From the NCBI RefSeq assembly GCF_006539885.1, contig NZ_BJNW01000004.1, positions 97,850-161,849 of the forward strand: a stretch of DNA of 64,000 nt, read 5' to 3'. The DNA comes from Kocuria varians (lineage in GTDB: Bacteria > Actinomycetota > Actinomycetes > Actinomycetales > Micrococcaceae). Position numbers and translations under genes: made by a program. Each line of letters opens with the position of its first letter. The stretch's first letter is position 1. The notes below the pieces were generated by a model. It did not search any database. It was not told the DNA's origin and saw only the letters and a list, made by a program, of their open reading frames with translations. Of the stretch, positions 53,618 to 62,485 are shown in pieces.

Positions 53618-54706
53618 ATGTCCCAGTCCATCTCCGCCCCCACTCTCGACGCCGACGCCGCGCCCCAGGACCTGCTGGCCCCGCTCGTCGACTACCCCGA
53701 GCACGACCTCGTGTGCGGGCTCGCCGCCGAGCGGGCCCGTGCGACGGACGACGCCGAGACCACCCCGTTCGAGACGCTGCGGCAGCTCGGCGACCACGGG
53801 CTGCTGGACCAGGGCCTCGGTGGCAATGACCTGCGCGGTCAGGCGGCGGTCGTGTTCGACCTCGCGACGCAGTGCACGGCCACGGCGTTCTCCCTGTGGG
53901 GCCACCGCTCGAGCCTCGAGTACCTCGACGCGGTGGGCGCGCAGATCTCCCCGGCGCTGCGCTCCGGCGCGGTTCCCGTGTGCTCCGCGATGGCACCGGC
54001 ATTCAAGGCGGCGGCCGGGATCGGGGAGATCCCGGTGACGCTCACCCGCCGCGAAGGCGCCACAGTGCTGAACGGGACGGTGCCGTGGGCGTCCAACCTG
54101 TACCCGGACGCGGAGGTCGTCCTGCCTGTGGTGCGCGAGGACGGCGGCACGGCCGTCGTGCGCACCCGCGTGTCCGCACCCGGGGTGGGCGTGCGGCCCC
54201 TGCGGAACCTGATGGCCCTCAACGCCACGGCGTCGGGAATCCTCACGCTGGAGGACGTCGAGATCGACCCGGCGCAGGACGTGCTGACCGAGGACGTACC
54301 CGCGTTCCTCGCCACGGTCCGCGGGCCGTTCCTGCTGCTGCAGAGCGCCTTCTGCCTCGGGCTCTCCGCCGCCGCTCTCACGAGCGCGCGCTCGGCCATG
54401 GGCGGGGTGGGAGAGATGTTCCGCGAGGACCTCGACGCCGCCGTGGCCGAGCAGGGGCGGCTGCGGGAGCAGCTCGTGCGTCTCGCCCGTGACCCGCGCG
54501 CCGTCGGGGCCCGCGAGCTGCTGCAGCTGCGGCTCGACGCCGCGCTGCTCACCGGTGAGGCGACGCGCCTGGAGGCCAAGGTCGTGGGCGGGCGCGGCTA
54601 CGCCCTGAACTCGCCCACCGCCCGCCGCGCACGGGAGGCGGCGTTCCTGCCCGTCCAATCGCCCACGGAAGGACACCTGCGGTGGGAACTGCGCAGGCTC
54701 GGCTGA
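53618..54706 (+). CDS. Acyl-CoA dehydrogenase-like flavoprotein
   Basis: A 362-residue protein with the overall plan of the acyl-CoA dehydrogenase/flavin-dependent monooxygenase superfamily: an N-terminal helical part (PFETLRQLGDHGLLDQGLGG), a middle beta-domain (GATVLNGTVPWASNLYPDAE; FEVEIDP-like LTLEDVEIDPAQDV) and a C-terminal helical bundle (LLLQSAFCLGLSAAALTSAR; GGRGYALNSPTARRAREAAF). The family includes both dehydrogenases and sulfur-compound monooxygenases of the DszC/SfnB type. With an SsuABC/NrtABC-like transporter next door, a monooxygenase acting on an imported organosulfur or related compound is conceivable but unproven. ATG 53618 follows GGAAACG. It overlaps the ATPase gene by 25 nt. 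Confidence 0.75.
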   Translation: MSQSISAPTLDADAAPQDLLAPLVDYPEHDLVCGLAAERARATDDAETTPFETLRQLGDHGLLDQGLGGNDLRGQAAVVFDLATQCTATAFSLWGHRSSLEYLDAVGAQISPALRSGAVPVCSAMAPAFKAAAGIGEIPVTLTRREGATVLNGTVPWASNLYPDAEVVLPVVREDGGTAVVRTRVSAPGVGVRPLRNLMALNATASGILTLEDVEIDPAQDVLTEDVPAFLATVRGPFLLLQSAFCLGLSAAALTSARSAMGGVGEMFREDLDAAVAEQGRLREQLVRLARDPRAVGARELLQLRLDAALLTGEATRLEAKVVGGRGYALNSPTARRAREAAFLPVQSPTEGHLRWELRRLG

Positions 54707-55455
54707 GCGGGGTGAGCACCACCTCGGCGTCCGACGACGTCGCGCTGCGCGTCCGCGGCGTCCGCAAGACCTACCCCGGGGCCGCGGGGCCCGCCCTGGA
54801 CGGGGTGGACCTGACTCTGCGCCGCGGCGAGACGCTCGCCGTGCTGGGGCCCAGCGGTTCCGGGAAGTCCACGCTGCTGCGCGCCATCGCCGGGCTGGAA
54901 GCCCTGGACGGGGGCACGATCGAGTTCGGCAACCCGGATGCGCGCCTGGCAGTCGTCTTCCAGTCACCCGCACTGTTCCCGTGGCTGTCCGTGCGCCGCA
55001 ACCTCGCGCTGGGCGGGCGCTACCGGCGCAACCGCGACCGCTTCGACGAGCGGCACGTGGCCGAGCTGCTCGAGATCCTCGGTCTCGCCGATCTCGCCCA
55101 TACCCCCGTGCAGGAGCTCTCCGGGGGACAGGCGCAGCGAGTGTCCGTGGGCAGGGCGCTCGCCGTGCGCCCGGACGTGCTGCTGCTCGACGAACCCTTC
55201 AGCGCCCTGGACCCCGCGACCCGCGAGGACCTGCAGGCGTGGCTGCGCGGACTCGCCACGGACCTGGACCTGACGGTCTTCCTGGTGACCCACGACGTCG
55301 CCGAGGCCATGGCCCTCGGCGACCGCATCGGCTTCTTCGCCGGGCCCCGCGGCTTTCGGCGCCAGTGGGCCCCCGCCCGGGACGGCACCACGGCCGAGCA
55401 GATCCTCGCGAGCTACCGCGGCACGGACGACGGCGCGGGAACCTGGGAGATATGA
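54682..55455 (+). CDS. ABC transporter ATP-binding protein (SsuB/NrtD-type)
   Basis: The 257-residue ATPase energises the importer encoded with it. Visible are Walker A GPSGSGKSTLLRAIAG (near residue 56), the Q-loop VVFQSPALFPWLSV (near 92), the ABC signature LSGGQAQRVSVGRALA (near 147), Walker B VLLLDEPFSALDP (near 169) and the switch His in FLVTHDVAEAMALGDRIGFF (near 203). This is the nitrate/sulfonate/taurine uptake class. GTG 54682 overlaps the preceding gene; a second GTG at 54712 is possible. The stop overlaps the binding-protein ATG. Confidence 0.92.
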   Translation: MGTAQARLSGVSTTSASDDVALRVRGVRKTYPGAAGPALDGVDLTLRRGETLAVLGPSGSGKSTLLRAIAGLEALDGGTIEFGNPDARLAVVFQSPALFPWLSVRRNLALGGRYRRNRDRFDERHVAELLEILGLADLAHTPVQELSGGQAQRVSVGRALAVRPDVLLLDEPFSALDPATREDLQAWLRGLATDLDLTVFLVTHDVAEAMALGDRIGFFAGPRGFRRQWAPARDGTTAEQILASYRGTDDGAGTWEI

Positions 55456-56630
55456 GCGCCCCGCTCACCACCCGACGGGCCGTGCTGCGCGCCGGTGCCG
55501 GGGCCGCGGCACTGACCGGTGCGGCGTGGGGCTCCGGCACCCTGTACTCGCGCACGAGCGCGGTCGGCAGCGGTGGCGGCACCTCCCGGCCCGTGCGGAT
55601 CGGGTACCTCCCCATCACCGACGCGGCGCCCCTGCTCGTCGCCCACGCCAACGGCTACTTCGACGACGCCGGGGTGACCGTGGCACGCCCCGTCATGTTC
55701 CGCAGCTGGGCGTCCCTGTCCGAGGGGTTCGTCGCGGGCAAGGTCGACGCGATCCACATGCTCATGCCCATGGCCCTCTACATGCGCTACGGCCTGCAGG
55801 CGGACGTGCGGATCACCGCGTGGAATCACACGAACGGCTCCGCGCTCACGGTGCGCCCCGGCATCACCGATCTGCCGCAGCTCGCCGGGGAGACGGTGGC
55901 GATCCCGGCGTGGTGGTCGATCCACAACGTCGTGGTGCAGAAGCTGCTGCGCGCGGCTGGGCTGACACCGGTCATGCGGGAGAGCCCCTCGCGCTCGCGG
56001 GGCACCGTGGCACTGGTGCCCATGGCACCCGCGGACATGCTGCCCGCCCTGAACAACGGGGTGATCGGCGGCTACGTGGTCGCGGACCCGTTCGACGCCG
56101 CCGCGGAGGTCAGGCACGTGGGCACCATCCACCGCTTCCTGGGGGATGTCTGGCGCAACCACGCGTGCTGCGTGACGATGCTGCGCGGCGAGCTGCTGCG
56201 GGACCGCCCCGACCAGGCGGGTGGATTCATGGACGCCCTGGTGCGGGCCCAGGCGTGGGCGCGCCAGAACCGTCCGGAGACCGCCGCGGTGCTCGCGGGC
56301 GGCTACCTGCCGCAGCCCCGGCCCGTGATCCAGCGGGCCCTGACCTACTCCGCCGCCGACCACGCTGGCGCCCTGCACCACCCGCAGTGGCACGGCGAGA
56401 CCCTGGACTTCCGGCCGTACCCGTACGCGAGCTTCACCGAGGAGCTCGTGCGCTCAATGAAGGACACGGTGGTGGACGCCCCCGCGGACTTCCTGGGCGG
56501 TCTGGAACCCGCCGCCGCACACCGCGAGCTCGTGGACGACACGCTCGTGACCCGAAGCATCGCGAAGGCCGGTGGCTGGGCCGCCTTCGGCCTGGACGGC
56601 GCCACACGCACCGAGGAGATCCGCGCATGA
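55452..56630 (+). CDS. Tat-secreted ABC substrate-binding protein (NrtA/SsuA-like)
   Basis: A 392-residue extracytoplasmic binding protein. The N-terminus carries a twin-arginine signal (TTRRAVLRAGAGAAALTGAA), then RIGYLPITDAAPLLVAHANG, the hallmark opening of the NMT1/NrtA-type family, FVAGKVDAIHMLMPMALYMR, and ETVAIPAWWSIHNVVVQKLL. Members bind nitrate, bicarbonate, sulfonates or pyrimidine precursors, so the ligand is not deducible. Tat export suggests the protein folds, perhaps with a cofactor, before export. The ATG overlaps the ATPase stop, and its stop overlaps the permease ATG. Confidence 0.88.
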   Translation: MSAPLTTRRAVLRAGAGAAALTGAAWGSGTLYSRTSAVGSGGGTSRPVRIGYLPITDAAPLLVAHANGYFDDAGVTVARPVMFRSWASLSEGFVAGKVDAIHMLMPMALYMRYGLQADVRITAWNHTNGSALTVRPGITDLPQLAGETVAIPAWWSIHNVVVQKLLRAAGLTPVMRESPSRSRGTVALVPMAPADMLPALNNGVIGGYVVADPFDAAAEVRHVGTIHRFLGDVWRNHACCVTMLRGELLRDRPDQAGGFMDALVRAQAWARQNRPETAAVLAGGYLPQPRPVIQRALTYSAADHAGALHHPQWHGETLDFRPYPYASFTEELVRSMKDTVVDAPADFLGGLEPAAAHRELVDDTLVTRSIAKAGGWAAFGLDGATRTEEIRA

Positions 56631-57562
56631 GTTCCACGTCCCGCCGCACCGCGTACCCGGGCACCGCGCGTCCTGGGAGCCCGCAGGACGCGACCACCGA
56701 CCTCGACGCCGCCGCCCCGGGCACCGCCGACGGCTCCCGGGCGGTCCCCGCGCCCGGCCCGTCCCGGACCGCGGGTCCCCGCGGCCGTGCTCATCGCCAG
56801 GCCGGTCCGCACCGGGCGGCCGCGTTCGCCTGGGGTGCGGCGGGGGTCCTGGTCACGGTGGCGGCGTGGTGGGCCTTCACCCACGCCGCGGCCGCGGGGT
56901 CCACGATGATCGCCGCGTTCCGCCCCGAGCAGCTGCCCGGCGCCGTCGCCTCCCTGTGGCAGCGCGGCGTGGTGCTCCAGGACGCCGCGACGAGCCTGTG
57001 GCGCCTGCTGGGCGGTCTGGTCCTCGCCACGGTGCTCGGGGTGCCGCTGGGGCTGATGATCGGCTCGTGGCGGCGGGTGCGGTGGGCGAGCGCGCCGGTC
57101 GTGCAGTTCCTGCGCATGGTCTCGCCGCTGTCCTGGGCACCGGTGGCCGTGGCGCTGTTCGGGGTGGGAAGCGCTCCGGTGGTCTTCCTGGTGGCCGCGG
57201 CGGCCGTGTGGCCGATCGCCATGAACACGGCCGCCGGCGTCGCCGCACTGGATCCCGCCCACCTGCGCGTGGCCCGCACGCTGGGGGCCACGCCGTTCGA
57301 GCGGCTCACCTCCGTGGTGCTGCCGAGCATCCGCCCGTACGTCATGACGGGTGTCCGCCTGGCACTCGGGATCTCGTGGGTCGTGCTCGTGCCCGCGGAG
57401 ATGCTCGGTGTCAGCACGGGGCTCGGCTACGAGATTCTCAACGCCCGGGACCGGCTGGCCTACGACGAGATGCTCGTGGTGATCCTCGCGATCGGGCTGC
57501 TGGGCATCGCCCTGGACGCCCTCGCCCAGTGGCTGCTGCGCGACCGGGTGGTGCGCGACTGA
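56627..57562 (+). CDS. ABC transporter permease (SsuC/NrtB-type)
   Basis: The 311-residue membrane subunit has a ~65-residue disordered Ala/Gly/Pro/Arg-rich N-terminus, then about six helices (AFAWGAAGVLVTVAAWWAFT first) and the binding-protein-dependent transport motif VARTLGATPFERLTSVVLPS, which contains the EAA-type loop contacting the ATPase. The region ISWVVLVPAEMLGVSTGLGY is typical for the SsuC/TauC group. ATG overlaps the SBP stop. Last gene of the cluster; a convergent glycosyltransferase follows 72 nt later. Confidence 0.9.
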   Translation: MSSTSRRTAYPGTARPGSPQDATTDLDAAAPGTADGSRAVPAPGPSRTAGPRGRAHRQAGPHRAAAFAWGAAGVLVTVAAWWAFTHAAAAGSTMIAAFRPEQLPGAVASLWQRGVVLQDAATSLWRLLGGLVLATVLGVPLGLMIGSWRRVRWASAPVVQFLRMVSPLSWAPVAVALFGVGSAPVVFLVAAAAVWPIAMNTAAGVAALDPAHLRVARTLGATPFERLTSVVLPSIRPYVMTGVRLALGISWVVLVPAEMLGVSTGLGYEILNARDRLAYDEMLVVILAIGLLGIALDALAQWLLRDRVVRD

Positions 57563-57634
57563 GCCGGGGGGCGGGACCCGTCGGCACGGCCCCGGGTCGT
57601 CTGCCGTCACGCGCCGGGGCGGGCTCCTCGCGGG

Positions 57635-58735
57635 TCAGTCGCGGCGGTGCAGCTCCCATGCCAGATCCAGCAGCTCCCGGGCGGAGTCGGCCCACGTGTG
57701 CTCCCGGATCCGGTGCAGTCCCGCCAGCACGCGCTCGCGGGCGAGCCCCGGGTCCGTGAGCTCGCGCACCCGGGCGGCGAACGCGGCGTCGTCGTCCGCG
57801 GGGGCGTATCCGGCGGCGTCGCCGGCGACCTCGTGGAAGATCGGCAGGTCGGAGCACACGACCGGCGCGCCCTGGGCGAAGGCCTCGACGAGCGGCAGGC
57901 CGTAGCCCTCCGCGCGGGAGGCGGTGACGAGCGCGGCGCAGGTGGTGAGCAGCTCGCGGTACTCGTCCTCGCTGACACCGTGGTGGAAGATCACCTGCGC
58001 GCCCTCCGGAATCCGCGAGCGCAGCTCGGCCTCGCGGGCGGGGGTGATGCGGGAGAGCAGGTGCAGCGTGTGCCCGGGCAGGTGGGCCATGGCCCGCACG
58101 AGCGTCTCCACGTTCTTGTAGGGCAGGAACGAGCCCATGTACACGAGGTCTGTGCCGCGCCGCGCCAGCCGCTCGAGGGCCTGGTCCTCGGGGATGCCCG
58201 ACGACGGCGCCGCGTTGGCGACCACGCGCACCTCGCGCTTCGTGAGGTGGTGGGCGAGGATCTGCTCGCGCGAGGTCTCGGAGACCGTGGCCACGGCGTC
58301 CGCGCGGTTCAGGGTCAGCCGCTGCGGCCACCACGCCGCGTGGTAGGCGCGCCAGCCCCACTGCACGGGCAGCGGCAGGTCACCGGGGGGCTGCGGGTGG
58401 TCGTAGTAGATCAGATCGTGCAGCGTGAGGATCAGGCGGTGGCGGCGCCCCAGGGAGCCCATGGTCTGCATGGGGGAGAAGACGACGTCGGGCGCGTACC
58501 TGGTCAGGAGGGCGCCGGTGAACACCTCCGCCGGGGAGGTCACCGACGGCCCCGTGATGGTGGGCAGCTCCGGGAAGAAGCGGCGCTGGGCAGGGTCGCT
58601 CACGAGGGCGCACAGCCGGACCCGCGGATCCTCGCGCACGGCGTGCGCGGTGGCGGTGAGCAGCTCGGCGCTGTAGCGGCTGATGCCGTCGTGGTGGTCG
58701 GTGCGGATGTAGCGGGCGTCGAAGAGCAGCTTCAC
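57635..58735 (-). CDS. GT4-family glycosyltransferase
   Basis: A 366-residue retaining glycosyltransferase of the GT-B/GT4 type, probably acting on an envelope glycan or glycolipid; donor and acceptor are unknown. Seen: LFDARYIRTDHHDGISRYSA with the Gly-rich start, LTLHDLIYYDHPQPP, ADAVATVSETSREQIL, the donor-domain opening LVYMGSFLPYKNVETLVRAM, and the sugar-nucleotide motif SRAEGYGLPLVEAFAQGAPV (the EX7E pattern). The ATG overlaps the stop of the upstream alpha/beta hydrolase gene, so the two are co-expressed. A copy of the 14-mer repeat (57782-57795) encodes DDDAA in a loop near the C-terminus. Confidence 0.88.
   Translation of the reverse strand: MKLLFDARYIRTDHHDGISRYSAELLTATAHAVREDPRVRLCALVSDPAQRRFFPELPTITGPSVTSPAEVFTGALLTRYAPDVVFSPMQTMGSLGRRHRLILTLHDLIYYDHPQPPGDLPLPVQWGWRAYHAAWWPQRLTLNRADAVATVSETSREQILAHHLTKREVRVVANAAPSSGIPEDQALERLARRGTDLVYMGSFLPYKNVETLVRAMAHLPGHTLHLLSRITPAREAELRSRIPEGAQVIFHHGVSEDEYRELLTTCAALVTASRAEGYGLPLVEAFAQGAPVVCSDLPIFHEVAGDAAGYAPADDDAAFAARVRELTDPGLARERVLAGLHRIREHTWADSARELLDLAWELHRRD
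57782..57795 (-). repeat. Copy of the recurrent 14-mer in the glycosyltransferase gene
   Basis: An exact ACGACGACGCCGCG on the minus strand, encoding part of PADDDAAFAAR near the C-terminal end. Confidence 0.45.
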
Positions 58736-59787
58736 CGGTTCTCGTTCTCCCGTGGTCCGCGTGCCCGTGCCTCGCGGTCGAGCTGACCCTCGCCGTCGTG
58801 GCCCGCGACCGCCGGGAGCATGCCCGTGAGCTGGTCCGGGGTGGAGGCGGTGGTGTCCGCGAAGGGCAGGCGGTCGTAGCCCTCGAGCGGCTCGGGGGCG
58901 GGGGAGGCGAGGAACTCCTCGATGAGCTGCGCGGCCACGAGAGGCGTCTCGTAGTGGATCAGGTGACCCACCCCGGGGATGATCTTCAGGCTGTGGCTGC
59001 GGATCCAGCTGGCCATGGTCCGTTGGGAGTCCACGGAGCCGAGGTCGTCGAGCTCGCCCACGACCAGCAGCGTGGGCATGCTCAGCTGCATCGCGACCTC
59101 CGCGACCGTGCGGGAGATCGAGGCCTGGTAGGCCTGGCTGAGGACCTCCCTGTTGGCGAACGCGTTGAAGTAGGCCTGGTGCTGGCGCAGGGCGTAGCGC
59201 TTGACCTCCGGGTCATCGGACTTGACCATCACGTCCGTCATGAGCTTGACCACGGTGTTCGAGGACAGCAGGGAGGTTCCCAGACGCTTCGGAAGCGAGG
59301 CCCCCACCCCGTAGTACAGCTCCGTGAGCTTGGTCAGCCGCCTCTGCGAGCCGGCGAGCGGTGGCTGGGAGATGGGGTTCACGAGCACGAGCCGCTCCAC
59401 CATCTCCGGGTAGGCGGCGGCGAAGTGGGCGGCCACGGTGGAGCCGAAGGAGTGACCCAGCAGCACGACGCCGGTCCCGGAGTCCGGGGACACGGCGTCG
59501 TCGGTGAGGGCGGAGACGAACGCCCGGGTGAACTCCACGTAGTTGGCCACCGAGTGCTCGCGGTCCGGGAAGGGCTCGGAGCGCCCGAAGCCGGGCAGGT
59601 CCGGGACGACCACGTGGTACTTCTCCCGCAGGGCGCTCGCGATCAGCTGCAGCCCGTGGTGGTCGCCGCGGAAGCCGTGGAGCATCACAAACAGGGGTTT
59701 GCGCTCCTTGTCCGCGTCGTAGAACCAGTACCGCACGCGGTAGCCGTCCAGCTCCACGCTGCGCCGTTCTGCGTAGGGGTTGTCCAC
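58732..59787 (-). CDS. Alpha/beta hydrolase
   Basis: A 351-residue serine hydrolase. The oxyanion region is in FVMLHGFRGDHHGLQLIA (near residue 35), the nucleophile elbow in VVLLGHSFGSTVAAHF (near residue 110), the acid in LLVVGELDDLGSVDSQR, and the His in IIPGVGHLIHYETP (near 278). It has a cap region between residues ~140 and 235. The substrate is unknown. A hydrophilic C-terminal extension follows residue 290. It is transcribed divergently from leuS and coupled to the glycosyltransferase gene by an ATGA overlap, hinting at a shared role in lipid or polysaccharide modification, but this is conjecture. Confidence 0.85.
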   Translation of the reverse strand: MDNPYAERRSVELDGYRVRYWFYDADKERKPLFVMLHGFRGDHHGLQLIASALREKYHVVVPDLPGFGRSEPFPDREHSVANYVEFTRAFVSALTDDAVSPDSGTGVVLLGHSFGSTVAAHFAAAYPEMVERLVLVNPISQPPLAGSQRRLTKLTELYYGVGASLPKRLGTSLLSSNTVVKLMTDVMVKSDDPEVKRYALRQHQAYFNAFANREVLSQAYQASISRTVAEVAMQLSMPTLLVVGELDDLGSVDSQRTMASWIRSHSLKIIPGVGHLIHYETPLVAAQLIEEFLASPAPEPLEGYDRLPFADTTASTPDQLTGMLPAVAGHDGEGQLDREARARGPRENENR

Positions 59788-59864
59788 GGGGCCTCCAGTC
59801 GTCCGGGTTCAGCGCACCCATGGTAGCGGTGGCGCATGGGAACGGACGGCGCGGCGGGCTGGTC

Positions 59865-59870
59865 TAAACT
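59865..59870 (+). promoter_or_regulatory. Candidate -10 box for leuS
   Basis: TAAACT, the same hexamer as before yajC, about 105 nt before the leuS GTG in the 187-nt divergent gap. No T-box-like element is visible in the leader. Confidence 0.45.
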
Positions 59871-59974
59871 ATGGGGGATCCCCACACGTTCGAGTTGGCG
59901 GCGCACGGCCCCGCTCGAGACCGGGGTGAGCGCGGATCCCGGCCCACCCCCAGCGAACCCTGAAGGCGAGGCAC

Positions 59975-62485
59975 GTGAGCGAGCAGAGCACCCCGGAGGC
60001 GGGCACCGACTACGACACCCGGAGGATCGAGGACACCTGGTCCGGCTACTGGGAGCGCCACCGGGTCTTCGCACCCCTGGACGACGGCTCCCGGCCGCGG
60101 CGCTACGTGCTCGACATGTTCCCCTACCCCTCCGGTGACCTGCATATGGGCCACGCGGAGGCCTTCGCCATGGGGGACGTGGTCTCCCGCTACTGGCTGC
60201 ACCGCGGCTACGACGTGATGCACCCCATCGGCTGGGACTCCTTCGGGCTGCCCGCGGAGAACGCCGCCATCAAGCGCGACGCCCACCCCGCCGAGTGGAC
60301 CTACCGCAACATCGACACCCAGCGCGAGTCCTTCAAGCGCTACGCGATCAGCGTGGACTGGGACCGTGAGATCCACACCTCGGACCCCGAGTACTACCGG
60401 TGGACCCAGTGGCTGTTCCTGCAGTTCTACTCCCACGGTCTCGCCTACCGGAAGGACTCCCCGGTCAACTGGTGCCCCAAGGACCAGACCGTGCTCGCCA
60501 ACGAGCAGGTGGTCAACGGGCTGTGCGAGCGCTGCCACACCCCCGTGACCAAGAAGTCCCTGAACCAGTGGTACTTCAAGATCACCGACTACGCCCAGCG
60601 GCTGCTCGACGACATGGCCGAGCTCGAGGGCCACTGGCCCGAGCGCGTGCTCGCCATGCAGCGCAACTGGATCGGGCGCTCCGAGGGTGCGCACGTGAAC
60701 TTCGTGATCGAGGGCGCCCCCGCCGAGGGCGCGGACCCCTCCGACACCTCCGGGCGCACCGTCACCGTGTTCACCACCCGCCCGGACACCCTCTACGGCG
60801 CCACGTTCTGCGTGGTCGCCGCAGACGCCCCCATCGCAGCGGAGATCGTGGCCCCGGAGCAGGCAGAGGCGCTCGCCGCGTACCGCGAGGAGGTCAAGGC
60901 GCTGTCGGACATCGAGCGCCAGGCCTCGGACCGTGAGAAGACCGGTGTGTTCCTGGGCCGCTGGGCCGTGAACCCGCTGACCGGGGAGAAGCTGCCGGTG
61001 TGGGCCTCGGACTACGTGCTCGCCGACTACGGCACCGGCGTCATCATGGCGGTGCCCGCCCACGACCAGCGTGACCTGGACTTCGCCCGCGCGTTCGACC
61101 TGCCCGTGCGCACCGTGCTGGACACCGGCGAGGAGGACCCCTTGGTCACCGGTGTGGCCGCCGTCGGCGACGGCACGCTCGTGAACTCCGGGCCGCTGGA
61201 CGGGCTGCCCAAGGCCGAGGCGCTGGACAAGGCCATCGAGATCGTGACCGAGGCCGGCACCGGCGAGCGCCACGTGAACTTCCGGCTGCGCGACTGGCTG
61301 CTGTCCCGGCAGCGCTTCTGGGGTGCACCCATCCCGATCATCCACTGCGGTGCGTGCGGCGAGGTGCCGGTGCCCGAGGGCCAGCTGCCGGTGCGGCTGC
61401 CCGAGGACCTGCGCGGCGAGCAGCTGGCGCCCAAGGGGCAGAGCCCGCTCGCGGCGGCGTCGGAGTGGGTCAACGTCGAGTGCCCCGCGTGCGGCGGTCC
61501 CGCCAAGCGCGACACCGACACCATGGACACGTTCGTGGACTCCTCCTGGTACTACCTGCGCTACGCGTCCCCGCAGGACGAGACCGCGCCGTTCGAGCGT
61601 GCCGCGGTGGACCGGTGGCTGCCGGTGGACCAGTACGTGGGCGGTGTGGAGCACGCGATCCTGCACCTGCTGTACTCGCGGTTCTTCACCAAGGCCCTCT
61701 ACGACTTCGGGCTGGTCGGGTTCACGGAGCCGTTCAAGGCGCTGCTGAACCAGGGACAGGTGCTCAACGGCGGCAAGGCGATGTCCAAGTCCCTGGGCAA
61801 CGGCGTGGACTTGGGCGAGCAGCTCGACGAGTTCGGCGTGGACGCCGTGCGCCTGACCATGGTCTTCGCCTCCCCGCCGGAGGACGACGTCGACTGGTCG
61901 GACGTCTCGCCCCAGGGCGCCCAGAAGTTCCTCGCCCGCGCGTGGCGCCTCGCGCAGGACTGCACGTCGGACCCCGCCGCACCGTTCGCCGACGGTGACC
62001 GGGCGCTGCGCGGCACCACCCACAAGACGGTGGTGGACTCCGAGCAGCTGCTGGACTCCGGGAAGTTCAACGTGGTCATCGCCCGCACCATGGAGCTGGT
62101 CAACGCGGTGCGCAAGGCCATTGACTCCGGCTGCGGTCCCGCGGATCCCGCCGTGCGCGAGGCCGTGGAGGCTGTCACGATCCTGCTGAGCCTCGTGGCG
62201 CCCTACACCTCCGAGGACATGTGGCGCCTGCTGGGCCACGAGGACTCCGTGGTGCGCGCCCCGTGGCCCACCGTGGACCCCGCGCTGCTCGTGGAGGACA
62301 CCGTGACCGCCGTCGTGCAGGTCAAGGGCAAGGTCCGCGACCGCCTGGAGGTCCCCGCGGACATCTCCGAGGCGGACCTGGAGACCGCGGCCATGGCCTC
62401 GGAGACGGTCCAGCGGCTGCTCGCGGACGCCACGGTGCGCAAGGTGATCGTGCGCGCACCCAAGCTCGTGAACATCGTGGTCTGA
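59975..62485 (+). CDS. leuS: Leucyl-tRNA synthetase
   Basis: LeuRS charges tRNA-Leu and edits near-cognate amino acids. The 836-residue class I enzyme shows the HIGH-type motif [19 protein letters not shown] (near residue 52), [18 protein letters not shown], the CP1 editing domain with [15 protein letters not shown] (near 264) and [17 protein letters not shown], zinc-type cysteines, and the KMSKS motif in [19 protein letters not shown] (near 597). GTG start preceded by GGCGAGGCAC. The stop overlaps the next ATG (TGATG), coupling it to degV. Confidence 0.97.
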   Translation: MSEQSTPEAGTDYDTRRIEDTWSGYWERHRVFAPLDDGSRPRRYVLDMFPYPSGDLHMGHAEAFAMGDVVSRYWLHRGYDVMHPIGWDSFGLPAENAAIKRDAHPAEWTYRNIDTQRESFKRYAISVDWDREIHTSDPEYYRWTQWLFLQFYSHGLAYRKDSPVNWCPKDQTVLANEQVVNGLCERCHTPVTKKSLNQWYFKITDYAQRLLDDMAELEGHWPERVLAMQRNWIGRSEGAHVNFVIEGAPAEGADPSDTSGRTVTVFTTRPDTLYGATFCVVAADAPIAAEIVAPEQAEALAAYREEVKALSDIERQASDREKTGVFLGRWAVNPLTGEKLPVWASDYVLADYGTGVIMAVPAHDQRDLDFARAFDLPVRTVLDTGEEDPLVTGVAAVGDGTLVNSGPLDGLPKAEALDKAIEIVTEAGTGERHVNFRLRDWLLSRQRFWGAPIPIIHCGACGEVPVPEGQLPVRLPEDLRGEQLAPKGQSPLAAASEWVNVECPACGGPAKRDTDTMDTFVDSSWYYLRYASPQDETAPFERAAVDRWLPVDQYVGGVEHAILHLLYSRFFTKALYDFGLVGFTEPFKALLNQGQVLNGGKAMSKSLGNGVDLGEQLDEFGVDAVRLTMVFASPPEDDVDWSDVSPQGAQKFLARAWRLAQDCTSDPAAPFADGDRALRGTTHKTVVDSEQLLDSGKFNVVIARTMELVNAVRKAIDSGCGPADPAVREAVEAVTILLSLVAPYTSEDMWRLLGHEDSVVRAPWPTVDPALLVEDTVTAVVQVKGKVRDRLEVPADISEADLETAAMASETVQRLLADATVRKVIVRAPKLVNIVV

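Noticed and set aside
57563..57634. Bidirectional terminator between the permease and glycosyltransferase genes
   Set aside because: Only a short 6-bp inverted match (GACCCG/CGGGTC) was found; too weak to annotate.
59788..59974. T-box leader before leuS (and before hisS, aspS, alaS)
   Set aside because: No conserved T-box sequence or antiterminator/terminator pair could be seen in these leaders; alaS has no leader at all.
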